From contig NZ_PEGH01000017.1 of NCBI RefSeq assembly GCF_002737755.1, positions 558,001 through 622,000 on the forward strand: a stretch of DNA of 64,000 nt. Direction: 5' to 3'. Source of the DNA: Caulobacter sp. BP25 (GTDB lineage Bacteria; Pseudomonadota; Alphaproteobacteria; Caulobacterales; Caulobacteraceae). Within the stretch, counting starts at the first letter, position 1, and every line of letters begins with the position of its first letter. Positions 1-8,646 of this stretch are shown here, one piece after another. The translations under genes and the position numbers were made by a program. The notes below the pieces were generated by a model that searched no databases, was not told the origin of the DNA, and saw nothing but the letters and a program-made list of their open reading frames with translations.

Positions 1-200
1 TCGCGCACGACGTCCGCGCCCACTTCGGCGACAAGGTCTATGACGCGGTGATCCCGCGTAACGTCCGCGTCTCGGAGGCGCCGTCGTTTGGCAAGCCGGT
101 GCTGCTGTATGACCTGAAGTGCGCGGGTAGCCAGGCCTATCTGAAGCTGGCCCGCGAGGTGATCAGCCGCGAACGCGACCGTCAGGCCAAGGCCGCCTAA
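1..200 (+). CDS. parA: Chromosome partitioning ATPase ParA (C-terminal fragment)
   Basis: Only the last 66 codons lie in the window; the reading frame is open from base 3 and ends in TAA at 198-200. The visible tail (VIPRNVRVSEAPSFGKPV followed by LYDLKCAGSQAYLKLAREV) is the conserved C-terminal part of ParA/Soj Walker-type ATPases. ParA forms a gradient on the nucleoid that drives ParB-parS segregation in Caulobacter. It sits just upstream of parB in the same direction, as in the usual parAB operon. The Walker A region is outside the window and cannot be checked. Confidence 0.93.
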   Translation, partial: AHDVRAHFGDKVYDAVIPRNVRVSEAPSFGKPVLLYDLKCAGSQAYLKLAREVISRERDRQAKAA

Positions 201-283
201 GACCCTTTGAACTAGACCTACAGAACTAGAACCGAAGCTTGACTGAGATAGTGATGGAGTCCGCCGTGGTGGGAGAGCCGGGT

Positions 284-1168
284 ATGGCCGAGGGTCGTCG
301 GGGACTGGGACGCGGTCTGTCCGCCTTGTTGGGCGAGGTCGAGACCGCGCCAGCCCAAGCGCCGGGCGATCCGGCTCCGGGATCGCGGGAAGCGCCGATC
401 GAGCTGCTGAAACGCAACCCCGACCAGCCGCGCCGCACCTTCCGTGAGGAGGATCTTGAGGACCTGTCCAACTCGATCCGTGAGAATGGCGTCCTGCAAC
501 CGATCCTGGTCCGCCCAGCGCCTGGCGCGCCCGGTGAATTCCAGATCGTTGCTGGCGAGCGTCGCTGGCGCGCGGCTCAGCGGGCCGGCCTGCGCAGCGT
601 ACCGATCATGGTGCGAGAGCTGGACGACCTGGCGGTACTGGAAATCGGCATCATCGAAAACGTCCAGCGCGCCGACCTGAACATCCTCGAAGAAGCGCTT
701 TCTTACAAAGTGCTTATGGAGAAGTTTGAACGCACCCAGGACGCCATTGCCCAGACGATCGGCAAGAGCCGCAGCCATGTGGCCAATACCCTGCGCCTTC
801 TGGCCCTACCGGAGGAGGTCCAGTCATACTTGGTCACTGGCGAGCTTTCGGCCGGTCACGCCCGCGCCATCGCCGCCGCCGCCGACCCGGTGGCGCTGGC
901 CAAGCAGATCATCGACGGCGGCCTGTCGGTCCGCGAGACTGAGGCCCTGGCCCGCAAGACCCCAACCACCCCTTCGGCCAAGAACAAAGGCGGCCGTCCG
1001 CCCAAGGTGAAGGACACCGACACCCAGGCGCTGGAAGCTGACCTGTCGTCGGTGCTGGGCCTGGACGTCACCATCGACCATCGCGGCGGCGCCGGGTCGC
1101 TGACCATCAGCTACGCGACGCTCGAGCAGCTCGACGATCTGTGCAATCGGCTGACGCGCGGGGTCTGA
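284..1168 (+). CDS. parB: Chromosome partitioning protein ParB
   Basis: ParB binds parS sites, spreads as a CTP-dependent sliding clamp and loads the origin region onto the segregation machinery. The 294-residue protein opens with a basic MAEGRRGLGRGL stretch, typical of the ParA-contacting N-terminus. It then has the CTP-binding GERRWR motif (about 91-96), the ENVQRADLN box (about 125-133), a helix-turn-helix around 155-175 (IAQTIGKSRSHVAN) and a C-terminal dimerisation segment. The frame is open upstream to TTG at 239, but I chose ATG 284 because GGGAGAG lies just before it and family proteins begin this way. It follows parA by 83 bases and is closed by a hairpin terminator at 1263. Confidence 0.96.
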   Translation: MAEGRRGLGRGLSALLGEVETAPAQAPGDPAPGSREAPIELLKRNPDQPRRTFREEDLEDLSNSIRENGVLQPILVRPAPGAPGEFQIVAGERRWRAAQRAGLRSVPIMVRELDDLAVLEIGIIENVQRADLNILEEALSYKVLMEKFERTQDAIAQTIGKSRSHVANTLRLLALPEEVQSYLVTGELSAGHARAIAAAADPVALAKQIIDGGLSVRETEALARKTPTTPSAKNKGGRPPKVKDTDTQALEADLSSVLGLDVTIDHRGGAGSLTISYATLEQLDDLCNRLTRGV

Positions 1169-1262
1169 TCTCCGATCCGTTCAGGCGCACCTAAATGCGT
1201 GCGGATGAGCGGATTTTCGGCCCCGAAAGGCTCTTCTAAAATCGCCTCTGTGGCGCGCCAAG

Positions 1263-1297
1263 CGGCGCCTTTCCGTATCCGGGGAGGCGCCGTTTTT
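1263..1297 (+). terminator. Rho-independent terminator after parB
   Basis: CGGCGCCT at 1263-1270 pairs perfectly with AGGCGCCG at 1285-1292 across a 14-nt loop and is followed by TTTTT at 1293-1297. It lies 95 bases past the parB stop and is oriented to end parAB transcription before it reaches the convergent holA gene. Confidence 0.8.
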
Positions 1298-1448
1298 GTG
1301 AGGCGAGGGCGGTTTGTGCGGATTTATGCCGCAAGCGTTTGTGGCGTAAGGCTTTCTTGGAAAGCGTCCACAGCGGCGCAAAGCGGGTGTTTTGGGCGGT
1401 TTTGGCGGGCTCCTGCGCTCTCCCGCGCGATCACACACAAATCGCCCT

Positions 1449-1576
1449 CCTGGGCCTTGCGCCCAGGACCCAGCCGTCCGATCGCAAGGCGTGGAAGGAG
1501 GGGCACCGCCATCGCGTGTGCGCGATCAATCGGGTCCGAGTTCGCTGAACGATGGGTCCTGGGCACAAGGCCCAGG
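1449..1576. repeat. Inverted repeat, each arm itself a hairpin
   Basis: The arm at 1449-1472 is the reverse complement of 1553-1576 with one mismatch in 24. Each arm also folds alone, as CCTGGGC-5 nt-GCCCAGG. The 80 bases between the arms show no coding potential. It resembles a small extragenic palindromic element and may have inserted as a unit. No second copy was noticed in the window. Confidence 0.6.
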
Positions 1577-1611
1577 AAGGCGAACTTAGTTTGTACGCGA
1601 TGGAAGAAAGG

Positions 1612-2664
1612 CTACAGCCCCAACCGCCGCGCCCGTCCCGCGATCGCCAGCGCCAAGCGCTCGGCGATCAACTGATCGGGCGAGCCAGAGGTCTTGCAGG
1701 CGCGGTCGGCATTGAGGACATCGCCCTGGACCTCCAGGATGGCGTCCAGGTTCCAGGCGCGGGCCTGGCGAAGGAACTCGCGCTCCTGCTTCCAGAAGAC
1801 GCCGGAGGCCTTGGCGGCGGCCTGCAGGTCGACGCCGTTCTTGTGCAGGGTCAGAACGCGCCGTAGGCGGCCTAGATAGTAGCTGATGGCCCGGACGGCG
1901 GCGGGACCGCCTTCGCCCTCGGCGGCGGCGCGGCGCAGGGCCGCCTGGGCCGCCCCGACCTTGCCGCCGAAGGCGTCGGCGGCGGCGTCGCTGAGCGAGG
2001 CCTCGGGCTCTACCCCCAAGAAGTCGGTCAGGTCGGCGGCGGTGGCGTTGATGCCGCTGCCGGGGCCGATGAACAGCGCCAAGCGCTCGATCTCGGCGCG
2101 AGCGACGCCGCGCTCCTTGGGCAGGCGCGAGACGAAGAGGTCCAGGGCCTCGCTGTTCAGGCTGACCTTGTCATTGGCCAGGGTGTCGCGCGTCAGGCGG
2201 GCCAGATCGCCGGCCTCGTCTTCGTAGCAGGGGATGACGGCGCAGCCGCTGGCCTTCTCGCCGACCTTACGCAGCTGGGAGTCTCGACCCAGAGCCCCGG
2301 CCTCAATCAGGAAGAATGCGTCGGGATTGAGATGGCCTTCGACGTGGCGGGTGACAGCTTCGGCGGCAGCCTTGTCGGGGCCGGCTTTTTCGCCGTTCAG
2401 GCGCAGGCGCACCAGGCGCCGGCCGCCCATCAGCGACATCGCCGAGAGCTCGTCTTCCAGCTTGGCCGGATCGGCCTCGACGTCGCTCTCGGTCAGTTGG
2501 GCGGTGTCGAAAGGGTCGTCGGGCCGCTCGACCACGCGCTTGGCCAGGGCGTTGGCGCGGTCGCGCACGACGCCCCGGTCCTTGCCGTAGATGACCACGG
2601 CCCGGATGTCCGGGGTCGGCTCCTTCAGGAAGCGTTCGACGTCCGGACGCTTGGAGAGGATCAT
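1612..2664 (-). CDS. holA: DNA polymerase III delta subunit HolA
   Basis: The delta subunit of the clamp loader opens the sliding clamp during replication. The 350-residue product starts MILSKRPDVERFLKEP and has the family signature VVIYGKDRGVVRDRA near residue 24, where delta carries a degenerate AAA+ P-loop. The C-terminal helical clamp-loader collar is recognisable (AISYYLGRLRRVL, then SGVFWKQEREFLRQA). Length is normal. It is the last gene of a leuS-lptE-holA run on the minus strand, 60 bases after lptE. That gap contains one of the C-family hairpins (2692-2715), which might weaken read-through. Confidence 0.9.
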   Translation of the reverse strand: MILSKRPDVERFLKEPTPDIRAVVIYGKDRGVVRDRANALAKRVVERPDDPFDTAQLTESDVEADPAKLEDELSAMSLMGGRRLVRLRLNGEKAGPDKAAAEAVTRHVEGHLNPDAFFLIEAGALGRDSQLRKVGEKASGCAVIPCYEDEAGDLARLTRDTLANDKVSLNSEALDLFVSRLPKERGVARAEIERLALFIGPGSGINATAADLTDFLGVEPEASLSDAAADAFGGKVGAAQAALRRAAAEGEGGPAAVRAISYYLGRLRRVLTLHKNGVDLQAAAKASGVFWKQEREFLRQARAWNLDAILEVQGDVLNADRACKTSGSPDQLIAERLALAIAGRARRLGL

Positions 2665-2691
2665 CTCTTTGCCCTTGGAGCGTGGCGGGCG

Positions 2692-2715
2692 CCGAAACCG
2701 CTTACACTTTCGGCT
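2692..2715 (-). repeat. C-family hairpin repeat between lptE and holA
   Basis: On the minus strand this reads CCGAAAGTGTAAGCGGTTTC and continues to a stem of CCGAAA/TTTCGG. It is an exact 24-base reverse complement of 5860-5883, so the two copies flank lptE-leuS in opposite orientation. The loop AAGTGTAAGCGG resembles those of the copies near 7236 and 57079. Confidence 0.75.
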
Positions 2716-2724
2716 GCCACGCTC

Positions 2725-3222
2725 TTAGACCTTCTTCTTGCCCGCCAGCCAGGTGGCGAGGTCCAGCTGGATCTTGCGGGCCGCTTCGGTCGCCGCACGC
2801 TCTTGGCCGTCCTGCTGGGCCGCGATGGCGGCGTAGGGCTGATCGGCCGAGTCGTAGGTCACCGAGACCTCGGTCACGCCCTTGTGGACCTCCGAGCCTG
2901 TCTTGGCGTCCAGCAGACGCCAGGTGACGCTCATCTTCAGCTCGTAGCGGTTGGCGACGTTATCGAGGCGGACGCCGCGGGCGAAGCGCGTCTCGTTGAC
3001 CCCGAAGGCCAGCTTGTACCTGGCCGGCGTCCCCTGGCGATGAGCCAGGGCGTCGTCTAGCTGTTCGCGCAGCAGATAACCGCCACGGCCCTCGGCGGCG
3101 ACGGTCTCAATGCTTGAGAGGCCACTGTCCACGCCCGGACGGGCGTAGAGAGGCGTGAAACCGCAGGCCGAGACGCCGAGGGTCGAGAGCGCCAGGGCGC
3201 CGATCAGCAGGAAGCGTTTCAT
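2725..3222 (-). CDS. lptE: LPS assembly lipoprotein LptE
   Basis: LptE is the outer-membrane lipoprotein that plugs the LptD barrel and helps deliver lipopolysaccharide to the cell surface. The 165-residue product has a lipoprotein signal peptide (MKRFLLIGALALSTLGVSAC, lipobox LGVSAC, predicted lipidated Cys20). The mature start GFTPLYA is the hallmark of alphaproteobacterial LptE. The rest shows the family pattern of short beta strands and ends in a lysine-rich tail (AGKKKV). It starts five bases after the leuS stop, so the two are surely cotranscribed. Confidence 0.88.
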   Translation of the reverse strand: MKRFLLIGALALSTLGVSACGFTPLYARPGVDSGLSSIETVAAEGRGGYLLREQLDDALAHRQGTPARYKLAFGVNETRFARGVRLDNVANRYELKMSVTWRLLDAKTGSEVHKGVTEVSVTYDSADQPYAAIAAQQDGQERAATEAARKIQLDLATWLAGKKKV

Positions 3223-3227
3223 CGGTC

Positions 3228-5813
3228 TCAGTTGGCCACGATGTTGACGATGCGGTCCTTCACCACGATCACCTTGCGGACCGTGACGCCCTCAAGGTGG
3301 GCCATGATGTTGGGATCCGCCAGCGCGATTTTGGTCACCTCGTCGTCCGGGGCGCCGGCCTTGACCTTCACCTCGCCGCGACGCTTGCCGTTGATCTGGA
3401 TCGGCAGGACGCGTTCGTCGTCCGCCGCCAGGGCTGGATCAGCCTTGGGCCAACGCGCGTTCACCACCATGCCCTCGCCGCCGATCTTGGCCCAGGCCTC
3501 TTCGGCCAGGTGCGGGGTGAACGGGGCGACCAGGCGCGCCAGGATATGCAGGGCCTCGGCGCGGGCGGCCAGGACGGCGTTGGACGCCCCCTCCGCCGGA
3601 GCGGCCTTCAGGGCATTCAGGAACTCGTACAGGCGCGCCACGCCGCTGTTGAAGCGGAAGCCCTCGATGCTGTCGGTGACGAAGCCGATCAGCTTGTGGG
3701 CCGCCTTGCGCAGGCTGAGAGCCGCTTCATCGCTGTCGTCGTGGGCGAAGTCGCCTGCCGGCTGGCTGTCGAACTCGTTCCAAAGGCGGTGCGTGAAGCG
3801 CCAGCTGCCTTCGACGCCAGAGTTGGTCCACTGCACGTCGCGCTCGGGCGGGCTGTCGGACATCACGAACAGGCGCGCGCTGTCGACGCCGTAGGCCTCG
3901 AAGATGTCCTCGGGGGCGACGACGTTCTTCTTGGACTTCGACATCTTTTCGATGTCGCCGATGACGATCGGCGCGCCGGTCTTGGCGTGCGTGGCCGAGC
4001 GGCTGTTACCCTCGACCTTGATCACCACGTCCGAGGGCTCGACCCATTCGCCGGCCTCGTTCTTGTAGGCCTCGTGGGTGACCATGCCCTGGGTGAACAG
4101 GCCCGCGAACGGCTCCTCGACTGAGACCAAGCCCTCGTCCTTCAGGGCGCGGGTGATAAAGCGGGCGTACAGCAGGTGCAGAATGGCGTGCTCGACGCCG
4201 CCGATATACTGGTCGACCGGCAGCCAGTAGTCGGCCGCCGCCTTGCCGACCGGCTCGGCTGCCTTGGTGTCGGCGAAGCGGGCGAAGTACCAGCTGCTGT
4301 CGATGAACGTATCCAGCGTGTCGGTCTCGCGCTCGGCCTTGCCGCCGCACGACGGGCAGGTCGTGTGACGCCAGGTCGGGTGACGCAGCAGCGGGTTGCC
4401 GGGCTTGTCGAAGGTGACGTCGTCGGGCAGGGCGACCGGCAGTTGGTCTTCCGGCACCGGCACGACGCCGCAGGCCTCGCAGTGGATCACCGGGATCGGG
4501 CAGCCCCAATAGCGCTGGCGCGAGACGCCCCAGTCGCGCAGGCGATAGACGGTCGCGCCCTGGCCCTGGTTGGCGGCCTCGATGCGGGCGATGGCCTCGG
4601 CCTTGGCGGCCTCGACGTCCAGCCCGTCCAGGAACTTGGAATTGAAGATCTTGCCGGGGCCGACATAGGCCTCCTTGGCGACCGTGAAGGTCGCCGGGTC
4701 CTCGCCATTGGGCAGCACCACCGGCAGCACCGGCAGGTCGTACTTGCGGGCGAAGTCCAGGTCGCGCTGGTCGTGGGCCGGGCAGGCGAAGATCGCGCCG
4801 GTGCCGTAGTCCATCAGGATGAAGTTGGCGATCCAGACGGGCAGGGTGATCGACGGATCCAGCGGGTGCTTGACCCGCAGGCCGGTGTCGTAGCCCAGCT
4901 TCTCGGCGCTCTCGATCTCGGCTTCCGAGGTGCCGCCCTTGCGGCAGTCGGCGATGAACTGCTGGATCTGCGGGTTCTCGACCGCCAGCTGCTCGGCCAG
5001 CGGGTGCTCGGGCGCGATGCCGACGAAGCTGGCGCCGAACAGGGTGTCGGGACGGGTCGTGTAGACTTCCAGGCCCTCGGCCAGGCCATCGGGCGCTTCG
5101 CCGTCGAACTTGAACTTGAAGCGCAGGCCCTTGGAGCGGCCGATCCAGTTCTCCTGCATCAGGCGAACCTTGTCGGGCCAGCGGTCCAGCGTCTTCAGGC
5201 CGTCGATCAGGGCGTCGGCGTAGTCCGTAATCCGCAGGAACCACTGGGTCAGCTTGCGCTTCTCGACGATCGCGCCCGAGCGCCAGCCCTTGCCGTCGAT
5301 GACCTGCTCGTTGGCCAGCACGGTCATGTCGACCGGATCCCAGTTGACCGAGGCTTCCTTGCGATAGACCAGGCCGCGCTTCAGCAGACGCAGGAACCAG
5401 GCCTGTTGCTTGCCGTAATATTCCGGGTCGCAGGTGGCGAACTCGCGCGACCAGTCGATCGAGATGCCCAGCGCCTTCAACTGCTCGCGCATGGCGGCGA
5501 TATTGTCGTAGGTCCAGCCCTTGGGGTGGACGCCGCGCTCCATGGCCGCGTTCTCGGCGGGCATGCCAAACGCGTCCCACCCCATCGGGTGCAGGACGTT
5601 GAAGCCCTGGGCGCGCTTGTAGCGGGCCACCACGTCGCCCATGGCGTAGTTGCGCACGTGGCCCATGTGGATGCGCCCCGACGGATACGGGAACATCTCG
5701 AGCACGTAGTATTTCGGACGGCCGTCGTTGATCTCGCCAGTCTTGAAGACGTCGGCCTTGGCCCAGGCTTCACGCCATTTGGGCTCGGTGTCTTTGGGAT
5801 TGTAGCGGGCCAT
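3228..5813 (-). CDS. leuS: Leucyl-tRNA synthetase
   Basis: LeuS charges tRNA-Leu. The 861-residue protein is full length for the bacterial enzyme. The class I HIGH signature appears as HMGH at about 49-52 within [14 protein letters not shown]. An editing (CP1) domain follows with a threonine-rich TTRPDTLFG site. The KMSKS signature is KMSKSKKN near residue 620, and an anticodon-binding domain ends the protein. A four-cysteine zinc module (CEAC ... CPSC) is visible near 440-490. It heads the leuS-lptE-holA operon. Confidence 0.97.
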   Translation of the reverse strand: MARYNPKDTEPKWREAWAKADVFKTGEINDGRPKYYVLEMFPYPSGRIHMGHVRNYAMGDVVARYKRAQGFNVLHPMGWDAFGMPAENAAMERGVHPKGWTYDNIAAMREQLKALGISIDWSREFATCDPEYYGKQQAWFLRLLKRGLVYRKEASVNWDPVDMTVLANEQVIDGKGWRSGAIVEKRKLTQWFLRITDYADALIDGLKTLDRWPDKVRLMQENWIGRSKGLRFKFKFDGEAPDGLAEGLEVYTTRPDTLFGASFVGIAPEHPLAEQLAVENPQIQQFIADCRKGGTSEAEIESAEKLGYDTGLRVKHPLDPSITLPVWIANFILMDYGTGAIFACPAHDQRDLDFARKYDLPVLPVVLPNGEDPATFTVAKEAYVGPGKIFNSKFLDGLDVEAAKAEAIARIEAANQGQGATVYRLRDWGVSRQRYWGCPIPVIHCEACGVVPVPEDQLPVALPDDVTFDKPGNPLLRHPTWRHTTCPSCGGKAERETDTLDTFIDSSWYFARFADTKAAEPVGKAAADYWLPVDQYIGGVEHAILHLLYARFITRALKDEGLVSVEEPFAGLFTQGMVTHEAYKNEAGEWVEPSDVVIKVEGNSRSATHAKTGAPIVIGDIEKMSKSKKNVVAPEDIFEAYGVDSARLFVMSDSPPERDVQWTNSGVEGSWRFTHRLWNEFDSQPAGDFAHDDSDEAALSLRKAAHKLIGFVTDSIEGFRFNSGVARLYEFLNALKAAPAEGASNAVLAARAEALHILARLVAPFTPHLAEEAWAKIGGEGMVVNARWPKADPALAADDERVLPIQINGKRRGEVKVKAGAPDDEVTKIALADPNIMAHLEGVTVRKVIVVKDRIVNIVAN

Positions 5814-5859
5814 CGGAAACCAGGTCTTTAGATGCGGAAAAGCGCGCTGGGCGCGAGAT

Positions 5860-5883
5860 AGCCGAAAGTGTAAGCGGTTTCGG
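5860..5883 (+). repeat. C-family hairpin repeat upstream of leuS
   Basis: The sequence GCCGAAAGTGTAAGCGGTTT plus CGG folds into a GCCGAAA/TTTCGGC stem with a 10-nt loop. It is the exact reverse complement of 2692-2715 on the far side of lptE-leuS. It lies 46 bases upstream of the leuS start, where it could affect initiation of that operon. Confidence 0.75.
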
Positions 5884-5940
5884 CGGTTATCGTGCGCCCA
5901 ACTATTGGAATCGGAGCCTGCTAAGGCAGGCTCCGCGCGC

Positions 5941-5969
5941 GGCCGCGTGAAGAGTAAGCGGTTTCGCGG
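5941..5969 (+). repeat. Divergent C-family hairpin
   Basis: This copy keeps the loop segment AGTAAGCGGTTT but has a different stem, GCCGCG paired with CGCGGC. It lies 57 bases from the copy at 5860-5883. The stem change is matched on both sides, which is why I treat it as the same family rather than chance. Confidence 0.5.
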
Positions 5970-5996
5970 CCGGAGCGCGCAGGAATATAGGAAGTC

Positions 5997-6025
5997 GGGG
6001 CCTTCTCCGCTCGGAAGAAGGCCCC
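5997..6025 (-). terminator. Perfect 10-bp hairpin after the DUF3576 gene
   Basis: GGGGCCTTCT at 5997-6006 pairs perfectly with AGAAGGCCCC at 6016-6025 over a 9-nt loop. It sits just past the stop of the minus-strand lipoprotein gene (6034). There is no U-tract on that strand, so it may be a transcript-stabilising 3' hairpin rather than a true intrinsic terminator. Confidence 0.45.
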
Positions 6026-6033
6026 GCCGGGCC

Positions 6034-6549
6034 TTAGCCCTTGATGTTCGACAGGCGAAGCTGACGCGCGCGGGTCAGGATCGCGTTTTCCATGTCGGTC
6101 GCGGTCTGGTCGGAGACGGGCGCGTCGACCCAGGCGTTGTTCACGTCCTTGGTCTGCTTGAACACCGTGACGTTCAGGCCATCGGCCCGCAGGCGGGTGT
6201 CCAAGATGTAGACCGTGGCCTTGAAGCGCTCGGCCGGGGCCTCCGGGTTCACATACCAGTCGGTGATGATCACGCCGCCGTAAGGATCGGCCGAGGCCAG
6301 AGGCATGAAGGCCAGGGTGTCGAGGCTGGCGCGCCACAGATAGCCGTTCACGCCGATCGAGCCTTCGGTCGCCGGGGCCTTGCCGCCACCGCCGCCAAAG
6401 CGCTTGAACGGGTTCAGACCCGGCTCATCGCTTTGCGTCGAGAACGTCTTCGGGGGCTTGTTGCTGCTGCAGGCCGATACGCCCAGCATGGATAGAGCCA
6501 GGACGCCCGCGGCGACGCCGCGCATCAAAGACCCACGCTCAAACGCCAT
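6034..6549 (-). CDS. DUF3576 domain lipoprotein
   Basis: This 171-residue protein has an N-terminal signal peptide with lipobox LGVSAC (lipidated Cys27) and a glycine-rich linker. The domain that follows ([20 protein letters not shown], later GGVIITDWY) matches the DUF3576 family of alphaproteobacterial outer-membrane-associated lipoproteins. Its biochemical role is unknown. The frame runs further upstream, but I chose ATG 6549 because GGAGCGAGG precedes it and it places the signal peptide at the N-terminus. In my recollection of Caulobacter gene order it lies between leuS and ntrZ, as here. Confidence 0.85.
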   Translation of the reverse strand: MAFERGSLMRGVAAGVLALSMLGVSACSSNKPPKTFSTQSDEPGLNPFKRFGGGGGKAPATEGSIGVNGYLWRASLDTLAFMPLASADPYGGVIITDWYVNPEAPAERFKATVYILDTRLRADGLNVTVFKQTKDVNNAWVDAPVSDQTATDMENAILTRARQLRLSNIKG

Positions 6550-6722
6550 AGTACCTCGCTCCAATGTCTCGCCGACGCGACTTGCGCTGCCTGGCGCGCC
6601 CCCGCGGCCGGGAGCCGGTCTATAGCATGGCCGCGCTGCCTCAAAACAGGAATCGCGTGACCTCACCGCCACACGAGTCGATTGAATCGTACAATACGGT
6701 CTGAAGTGCGACCAAAGGCCGG

Positions 6723-6790
6723 TTGACCGCGTTTCGGCCAAGCCTTTAATCGAAATGCAAACTGCCTGCCCTATATAGATAGGCAGGGAC
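6723..6790 (+). promoter_or_regulatory. Candidate ntrZ promoter and leader hairpin
   Basis: TTGACC (6723-6728) and TTAATC (6746-6751) are 17 bases apart and resemble sigma-70 elements. Just downstream, CCTGCC and GGCAGG flank a TATATAGATA core, giving a 9-bp stem with one bulged C (about 6767-6789). The hairpin falls in the predicted 5' leader, about 27 bases before the ntrZ start. Its role, as operator or as mRNA stabiliser, is inference. Confidence 0.4.
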
Positions 6791-6815
6791 AACTGAGTAC
6801 AGGCTGCGAGTAGCG

Positions 6816-7226
6816 ATGGTCGCGAAGCGTTTCTTCCTGGCGGGGACTGCCGCGCTGATCCTGACGGGATCGGCGTCGATGGCGTTCGCCCAGGCCAAGC
6901 CGCACGCGGTCGCTCCGGATTTCAGCGTCAAGAACGACTTCACCAGCGCCGCCGCCGGCGTCCAATATCCGCAGGATGACAAGCGCACCCTGCGTTGGGA
7001 CGCCAAGAAGGGCCGCTGGGGCCTGAAGCTGGACCTCGACCAGCCCTCCAGCCGCGAAATGGAAATGCAGGACGTCCAGGCCGGCGCCTATTTCAAGGTG
7101 ACCCCCTCGATCCGCGTCGGCGGCGCGGTCAGCCTGGGCCAGTCCAACCCGGCCTTGGCCGCCCGCAAGGCCCAGCAGCCCGAAGCCGCCCCGCGCGTCC
7201 GGCTGGAAACCGCTTTCAAGTTCTAG
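6816..7226 (+). CDS. ntrZ: NtrZ-like periplasmic regulator
   Basis: This 136-residue exported protein has a signal peptide (MVAKRFFLAGTAALILTGSA..., cleavage after AFA near residue 25). A small domain follows, rich in strand-forming segments (WDAKKGRWGLKLDLDQP, GAYFKVTPSIRVGGAVSLGQ), ending in LETAFKF. It matches my memory of Caulobacter NtrZ, a periplasmic protein that restrains the NtrY sensor kinase. The location between the DUF3576 gene and a TenI-like gene also agrees. The identification rests on sequence recollection and context, not on a catalytic motif. A simple outer-membrane-type small protein remains possible. Confidence 0.72.
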   Translation: MVAKRFFLAGTAALILTGSASMAFAQAKPHAVAPDFSVKNDFTSAAAGVQYPQDDKRTLRWDAKKGRWGLKLDLDQPSSREMEMQDVQAGAYFKVTPSIRVGGAVSLGQSNPALAARKAQQPEAAPRVRLETAFKF

Positions 7227-7293
7227 AGCGCGTTAGGTTTAAGTGTGAGCGGCTAAACCGCTCGAATGCGCTCCAAGTTCTAGAGCGCGTTAG
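7217..7293. repeat. 20-bp direct repeat around a C-family hairpin
   Basis: CAAGTTCTAGAGCGCGTTAG occurs at 7217-7236 and again at 7274-7293. Between the copies, GGTTTA...TAAACC encloses the loop AGTGTGAGCGGC, and an outer GAGCGC/GCGCTC pair extends the structure. The first copy includes the end of ntrZ and the second covers the end of the convergent TenI-like gene, so the duplication supplies the 3' ends of both genes. It probably acts as a bidirectional 3' hairpin. Confidence 0.65.
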
Positions 7294-7925
7294 CCCGCCA
7301 GGGCCTCGACCGCCGCGATCCCGACAATACCGCTTCCCGCGAGTTGAACGACCGTGTCCGCGCGCACGCCGCCCAGCGCATAGACGGGCAGGGCCGTCGC
7401 CGAGACGAGCGTCTTCAAGCCCTCGACGCCCAGCGGCTGGCCGGCCGAAGGGCTGTTGCTGGGAAAGACCGGCGAGACGATCACGGCGTCGGCGCCCGCC
7501 TTTCCCGCCGCCTGGACCGCAGCCAAGTCATGCGCGGCGACGGTGATCAGATAGCGGCCGTGTTCGGCCCGCAGTTTCGGAATCTCGCCGGCCAGCCGCT
7601 CGGGCATGTGCAGGCCGTCCGCGCCAATCCCTTCGGCGAGACCCGGATGGGCGCCGGCCAGCAGGACAAGGCCCCGTGCATCGGCGATGGCCCTCAGGCG
7701 CCGGCCCTGTTCGACCGCATTCTCTGCGCTGAAGGCCCGGAACACGATCCCCGCTCCGCGCTGCAGGCGCTCGGCCACCGCCTCGGGCGAGGCCACCCGG
7801 CTGGGATCGGTGAAGAACAACAGGTTTGGCAGCACGCGGCCGCGCACGGTCCTTGGCGGAAAGGCCGCCGCCGTCCTAGACAGGATCTCCAACTCGCTGT
7901 CGCCCCCCAAGGCCGCTCCCTCCAT
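7290..7925 (-). CDS. TenI-like thiamine phosphate synthase family protein
   Basis: The 211-residue product is a TIM-barrel of the ThiE/TenI family. Visible signatures are LLFFTDPSR near the N-terminus, GADGLHMPE, GADAVIVSPVFPS and ALGGVRADTV with a final GIAAVEAL. True ThiE usually has HLGQ where this protein has HMPE, so a TenI-type thiazole tautomerase or other paralogue is as likely as a synthase. The ATG at 7925 shares two bases with the yggS ATG on the other strand. GTG codons at 7847 or 7835, just before the LPNLLFF strand, are credible alternative starts. Confidence 0.75.
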   Translation of the reverse strand: MEGAALGGDSELEILSRTAAAFPPRTVRGRVLPNLLFFTDPSRVASPEAVAERLQRGAGIVFRAFSAENAVEQGRRLRAIADARGLVLLAGAHPGLAEGIGADGLHMPERLAGEIPKLRAEHGRYLITVAAHDLAAVQAAGKAGADAVIVSPVFPSNSPSAGQPLGVEGLKTLVSATALPVYALGGVRADTVVQLAGSGIVGIAAVEALAG

Positions 7926-8610
7926 GTCCCAAGCCCTCGCCGACATCCAAAGCCGCATCGCCGCCGCGCAGGCCCGCGCCGGGCGCGCGCCCGGCTCGGT
8001 CACGCTGGTGGCGGTCTCCAAGACCCAACCCTGGGAGCATATCGCGCCCGTGCTGGACGCGGGACAGAAAGTGTTCGGCGAAAACCGCGTCCAGGAGGCG
8101 ATGGAGCGCTGGGGCAGCCGTCGCGAAGGGCTGGAGTTGCGCCTGATCGGCCCGCTGCAGACCAACAAGGCCCGCGAGGCGGTGGCCTTCTTCGACGTTA
8201 TCGAGACGGTCGATCGCGAAAAGTTGGCCCGCGTGCTGGCCGAGGAAATCCAGCGGGCCGGCAAAGCCCCGCGCCTCTATGTCCAGGTCAATACCGGGGA
8301 GGAGCCGCAGAAGGCCGGGATCGCGCCCGGCGAGGCCGACGCCTTCCTCGCAGCCTGTCGCCGGACCTACGGGCTGACGGTGGAGGGGCTGATGTGCATC
8401 CCGCCGTTCGACGTCGATCCGGCCCCTCACTTCGCGAGGTTGCGCGCGATCGCCGAGCGGAATGGCGTCGAAAAGCTCTCGATGGGCATGAGCGACGACT
8501 TCGAGATCGCCATCGCCGAGGGCGCGACCTCGGTGCGGGTGGGGTCAGCGCTGTTTGGGACGCGGGGCGCGCCGGACCGGGAAATTTCTCCTCCCGAAAA
8601 GACCAAATGA
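7924..8610 (+). CDS. YggS family pyridoxal-phosphate homeostasis protein
   Basis: YggS/PROSC proteins bind PLP and buffer vitamin B6 levels. They have no proven catalytic activity. The 228-residue protein carries the PLP-lysine signature LVAVSKTQP (Lys33), then FGENRVQEA, LIGPLQTNKAR and YVQVNTGEEPQKAGI. It ends in the phosphate-binding MSDDFEIAIAEGATSVRVGSALFG. Length is typical. It is transcribed divergently from the TenI-like gene with essentially no space between the start codons, so its promoter must lie inside that gene. Confidence 0.9.
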   Translation: MSQALADIQSRIAAAQARAGRAPGSVTLVAVSKTQPWEHIAPVLDAGQKVFGENRVQEAMERWGSRREGLELRLIGPLQTNKAREAVAFFDVIETVDREKLARVLAEEIQRAGKAPRLYVQVNTGEEPQKAGIAPGEADAFLAACRRTYGLTVEGLMCIPPFDVDPAPHFARLRAIAERNGVEKLSMGMSDDFEIAIAEGATSVRVGSALFGTRGAPDREISPPEKTK

Positions 8611-8646
8611 CGCTAGTCTTCCGCGTCGCCGCAGGAAGATTTCGTG

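Larger units (their letters stand above)
1169..1611. other. Gene-free spacer between parB and holA
   Basis: These 443 bases separate two convergent genes. Open frames here have no recognisable protein features and no ribosome-binding sites. The spacer holds the parB terminator (1263-1297) and a pair of inverted 24-bp arms (1449-1472 and 1553-1576). I see no parS-like CACGTG palindrome in it. Confidence 0.6.

Noticed and set aside
1199-1675. 158-codon open frame between parB and holA
   Set aside because: It overlaps the parB terminator and inverted repeat and holA on the other strand, with no protein features.
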